Positions 6,967 to 8,895 of a DNA stretch of 8,895 nt are shown here, piece after piece (the first letter of the stretch is position 1; each line of letters opens with the position of its first letter). The stretch comes from Mariprofundaceae bacterium. Its GTDB lineage: Bacteria > Pseudomonadota > Zetaproteobacteria > Mariprofundales > Mariprofundaceae. The notes below the pieces were generated by a model. The model saw only the letters and a list, made by a program, of their open reading frames with translations, made no database searches and was not told the origin of the DNA. The position numbers were made by a program, and so were the translations under genes. The DNA lies in contig JAUZQL010000284.1 of the NCBI GenBank assembly GCA_030950975.1, forward strand, positions 1 to 8,895. Reading direction: 5' to 3'.

Positions 6967-7392
6967 TTATTTGACATGAAAATCTTTGGGTTCAATGATT
7001 TCGGCTTCAATAACGTCTGAGTGATGGCTAGGATGTTTTACGTCTTGCTTACGTATTGCATACAAAATAATTTGCTCACGCAAAAATGGAATAAGCAATA
7101 AAAAACCCAATGTATCTGTAATGAGACCTGGCAAAAATAATAAAAGACCAGCAATGGCAAGCATAATGCCATGTAAAATATGTGCAGCAGGCAAACCACC
7201 TTGAAGTAACTCTTGTTGAGCCGATACTAAAGTGCGCAACCCTTGCCAGCGAATCAGTAAACCACCCAAACCTGCAGTCAATAAACATAGAATGATTGTA
7301 GAGAGACCACCAATACCAGACCCCACTTGAATCAAAACATAAAGTTCCAAGAGTGGAACAATCATAAACAAAGCGAAAATAATTTTTATCAT
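6967..7392 (-). CDS. fxsA: FxsA family inner-membrane protein
   Basis: A 141-residue membrane protein. Visible: hydrophobic segments at about 3-24, 28-47 and 76-104. The last carries the family-diagnostic FLPGLITDTLGFLLLIPFLR (86-105); a charged His/Lys/Glu-rich tail with VIEAEIIEP (127-135) follows. E. coli FxsA is known because its overproduction relieves F-plasmid exclusion of phage T7; the normal cellular role is unclear. Length fits the family. The start is ATG at 7392; no good SD is seen before it. It is transcribed towards aroB, and the two stop codons are only 11 bases apart, so the transcripts probably overlap. Confidence 0.9.
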   Translation of the reverse strand: MIKIIFALFMIVPLLELYVLIQVGSGIGGLSTIILCLLTAGLGGLLIRWQGLRTLVSAQQELLQGGLPAAHILHGIMLAIAGLLLFLPGLITDTLGFLLLIPFLREQIILYAIRKQDVKHPSHHSDVIEAEIIEPKDFHVK

Positions 7393-7579
7393 AGGCTATT
7401 TATGGCTATAAATACTCATATTGCAAGCTTCATGATGAGGGTGCAATTAAAAGTGCGGGGATTTTACTTATGAGCCGAATGAATCAACACCCCCCCTGCT
7501 ACGTAAGCGGATGGAAGAGGCTCTTCTAAAATTCAAGTAATCAAGCTGTGGTGATTTAATCCGCTATTTGACCTTCAAC

Positions 7580-7641
7580 CATCTCTTTCTACTATCCCGA
7601 CAGTCAAGAGTCTTCCAAACTCTTAGATTTTGGAGGAGATG
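7580..7641 (+). promoter_or_regulatory. Possible SD-occluding leader hairpins of the HAD gene
   Basis: The SD of the HAD gene (GGAGGAG, 7632-7638) can pair with two upstream stretches. Bases 7611-7619 pair with 7629-7637 over 9 bp with one G-U and a 9-base loop. Bases 7580-7589 pair with 7632-7641 over 10 bp with two G-U. A third hairpin, AAGAGT/ACTCTT (7606-7611/7619-7624), is incompatible with the first pairing but fits inside the second. Such nested, mutually exclusive stems are what a translational switch looks like. Pyrimidine-rich leaders pair with SDs by chance, so confidence is low. Confidence 0.25.
7632..7638 (+). promoter_or_regulatory. Ribosome binding site deciding the HAD phosphatase start
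   Basis: GGAGGAG ends seven bases before ATG 7646. This strong SD shows the frame's upstream ATG at 7568 is not the real start; the 26 extra residues it would add are also unlike the family N-terminus. Confidence 0.75.
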
Positions 7642-7645
7642 CTTC

Positions 7646-8302
7646 ATGCATTCACTTATTTTATTTGATTGTGATGGCACATTGACCGACTCCAACAGCT
7701 TGATTGTGCATGCGATTCAGGGTGCGTTCACGGATATGGGACTTACGCCACCATCAGACAAGCATGTTTTGCAATCATTGGGTATGTCCTTGCATGGTGT
7801 GCTTGAATCATTGTTGGAAAAACAAGCTGCGCAAGGTGTGGATATTCAAGCTTTGGCGAAGCATTACCGTGAGCATTATTGGCATGGCGAATCAGATATT
7901 CATTTATACCCTCAAGTTTTGGAAACATTAGACATTCTGAAACAACGTGGTTATTGGATGGCGATTGTGACAGGCAAATCAAAACAGGGTTTGTTGCGTG
8001 TATTGGAGCGTTTCCCCTTGCAAGATTATATGCTGACTTGGCGAACAGCCGATTGTTGCCCATCAAAACCTCATCCTGCAATGGCGCAAGAGTGCATGCG
8101 AGAATTGGGCGTGGATAAAGCGAACACCAGTTTGGTTGGTGATGCTCATTTTGACATGCGTATGGCACAAGCAGCGGGTATTCGTGCATTGGGTGTATCA
8201 TTCGGCATGGCAAGTGGGCAAGTGTTATTGGATGAAGGTGCTGAAGCTGTTGTGCAATCATTTGATACTTTGTTGAACTATTTTCCACCGATACAAGATT
8301 GA
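7646..8302 (+). CDS. HAD-IA family hydrolase, phosphoglycolate-phosphatase-like
   Basis: A 218-residue cytoplasmic haloacid-dehalogenase-superfamily phosphatase. Visible: motif I FDCDGTLTDS (7-16) with nucleophile Asp8 and acid/base Asp10; an alpha-helical cap at about 17-85; motif II IVTGKS (107-112) with Thr109; motif III Lys141 in SKPHPAM; and motif IV LVGDAHFDMRMAQAAG (163-178) with Asp166 and Asp170. All catalytic residues are present. Cap position and length place it in subfamily IA, beside Gph and the HAD proteins found near rluC in Pseudomonas-type genomes. The substrate cannot be read from sequence: phosphoglycolate, another sugar phosphate or a nucleotide are possible. The start is ATG 7646 from the SD. 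It is followed after 9 bases by the AsmA-family gene. Confidence 0.9.
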   Translation: MHSLILFDCDGTLTDSNSLIVHAIQGAFTDMGLTPPSDKHVLQSLGMSLHGVLESLLEKQAAQGVDIQALAKHYREHYWHGESDIHLYPQVLETLDILKQRGYWMAIVTGKSKQGLLRVLERFPLQDYMLTWRTADCCPSKPHPAMAQECMRELGVDKANTSLVGDAHFDMRMAQAAGIRALGVSFGMASGQVLLDEGAEAVVQSFDTLLNYFPPIQD

Positions 8303-8311
8303 GAGGAATTG

Positions 8312-8895
8312 ATGATGAAAAAAATTGTAAAATATAGTTTAGGTATTTTAGCGTTACTGATGATAATTTTGCTGACCATCCCTTTCTTTTTGAATGTGGA
8401 TGATTACCGACAACAAATTGAACAAGAAGTCCAAGATGCGACGGGTCGAACATTGCATATTGGTCATTTAGAAGCGTCCTTGTTTCCGTGGATTGGTGTG
8501 GTGCTGAATGATGTTCGTTTGGAAAATAGACAAGGTTTTTCAAAACAAGATTTTTTACAAGTCGATCAAGTGAATGTGCAAATTGCACTATTACCCTTAT
8601 TTCACAAAGAACTCGAAATTAAACGCTTTAGTCTCGAAAAACCGCATGTATTTCTTGAAAAAAATGTACACGGTGAAACTAACTGGGGTGATTTAATCGC
8701 CAAGCCAGTGGCGACTTCAGCAACAAGCAGTCAATCCGCTAAACCATCCACTCCAGCATCGACAAAGAAGCCTGTAAATGCTCAAAAACAGGATGATTCG
8801 CAAAAGCAGGCTGCTTCACCGATGTTGGCAGGTTTGACGGCTGATATGATGGTGTTGAACAATGGTTCGTTGATTTGGAATGATGAACAACAAAA
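8312..8895 (+). CDS. AsmA family protein (N-terminal part, cut by window edge)
   Basis: An open frame of 194 codons runs to the window end. It begins MMKKIVKYSLGILALLMIIL with one N-terminal membrane anchor (about 7-27). Next comes the family-typical periplasmic opening: DDYRQQIEQEVQDATGRTLHI (30-50), LEASLFPWIGVVLNDVRLEN (53-72), an IALLPLFHKELEIKRFSLEKP segment (91-111) and ETNWGDL (122-128). These match the AsmA N-terminal domain (inner-membrane-anchored, with LPL.. and NW motifs). A Lys/Gln/Ser/Ala/Thr/Pro-rich linker follows at about 131-169. AsmA-like proteins are implicated in phospholipid transport and outer-membrane homeostasis. ATG 8312 and ATG 8315 are both possible; the SD AGAGGA (8302-8307) is better spaced for 8315. 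The gene is probably co-transcribed with the HAD gene. Confidence 0.85.
   Translation, partial: MMKKIVKYSLGILALLMIILLTIPFFLNVDDYRQQIEQEVQDATGRTLHIGHLEASLFPWIGVVLNDVRLENRQGFSKQDFLQVDQVNVQIALLPLFHKELEIKRFSLEKPHVFLEKNVHGETNWGDLIAKPVATSATSSQSAKPSTPASTKKPVNAQKQDDSQKQAASPMLAGLTADMMVLNNGSLIWNDEQQ

Larger units (their letters stand above)
7393..7645. other. Intergenic region with predicted RNA structure upstream of the HAD gene
   Basis: A 253-base gap between the divergent fxsA and HAD genes. On the plus strand I see, in order: GCGGGG (7455-7460) that can pair with CCCTGC (7494-7499, one G-U) across a run of seven C; AGCGGAT (7506-7512) exactly complementary to ATCCGCT (7559-7565), enclosing the palindrome GAAGAGGCTCTTC (7514-7526) and an AATCA/TGATT stem (7539-7543/7552-7556); and the SD-occluding stems listed separately. 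No tRNA, 6S, tmRNA or known riboswitch consensus was recognised, and no confident promoter for either gene. The region could hold a structured 5' leader or simply a compact divergent promoter region. Confidence 0.3.

Noticed and set aside
7568..7645. A longer N-terminus for the HAD phosphatase from ATG 7568
   Set aside because: The extra 26 residues are not family-like, and a strong SD sits inside them, directly before ATG 7646.
7393..7645. A tRNA, 6S RNA, SRP RNA or known riboswitch in the fxsA-HAD gap
   Set aside because: No T-loop, CCA-adjacent acceptor stem or conserved core of these RNAs was found; only generic stems are present.
7743..8588. A 281-codon open frame on the minus strand opposite the HAD and AsmA genes
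   Set aside because: It lies antisense to two genes with clear family motifs, has no SD evidence or recognisable domain, and reads as His/Leu/Pro-rich shadow sequence.
1..8895. Mobile element, CRISPR array, toxin-antitoxin or phage-defence module
   Set aside because: No transposase, integrase, spaced direct repeats or defence-family motif is visible; all identified genes are core housekeeping or pilus genes.

Overview
The window is an ordinary-looking chromosomal stretch from a Gram-negative bacterium with type IV pili. It is AT-rich by eye, and most genes start behind a purine-rich Shine-Dalgarno (SD) sequence. The gene order pilM-pilN-pilO-pilQ-aroK-aroB is a classic proteobacterial arrangement. 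An outer-membrane secretin, an AsmA-family protein and an FxsA protein also point to a diderm proteobacterium, gamma- or zetaproteobacterium-like. The divergent neighbour of pilM is an NfeD-type gene, and FxsA, not a SPOR-domain/dam segment, follows aroB, so it is not a standard enteric or Pseudomonas layout. I cannot name the species.

Layout. Bases 1-334 (minus): the first 111 codons of an NfeD-like membrane protein, with a TTG start. Bases 335-493: divergent intergenic region. Bases 494-5134 (plus): pilM, pilN, pilO and pilQ, overlapping or nearly so, with no pilP. Bases 5135-5267: a gap filled by two tandem mini-ORFs that lead directly into aroK. Bases 5268-6955 (plus): aroK and aroB. Bases 6967-7392 (minus): fxsA, convergent with aroB. 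Bases 7393-7645: a 253-base gap with several potential RNA stems, including two that would cover the SD of the next gene. Bases 7646-8302 (plus): a HAD-IA phosphatase of the phosphoglycolate-phosphatase type. From 8312 to the window end (plus): the N-terminal 194 codons of an AsmA-family protein, tightly coupled to the HAD gene.

How the genes work together. PilM (cytoplasmic, actin-like) binds the N-terminal tail of PilN. PilN and PilO form the inner-membrane/periplasmic alignment complex. PilQ is the outer-membrane secretin through which the pilus passes. PilP normally ties PilNO to PilQ and is absent here, the main oddity of the operon; PilQ carries what look like three AMIN-type modules. 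AroK and AroB are shikimate-pathway enzymes linked to pil genes by old conserved synteny, not by function.

I did not find a clearly new system. The best leads are the missing pilP, the mini-ORF bridge into an SD-less aroK, and the potentially SD-occluding leader of the HAD gene.
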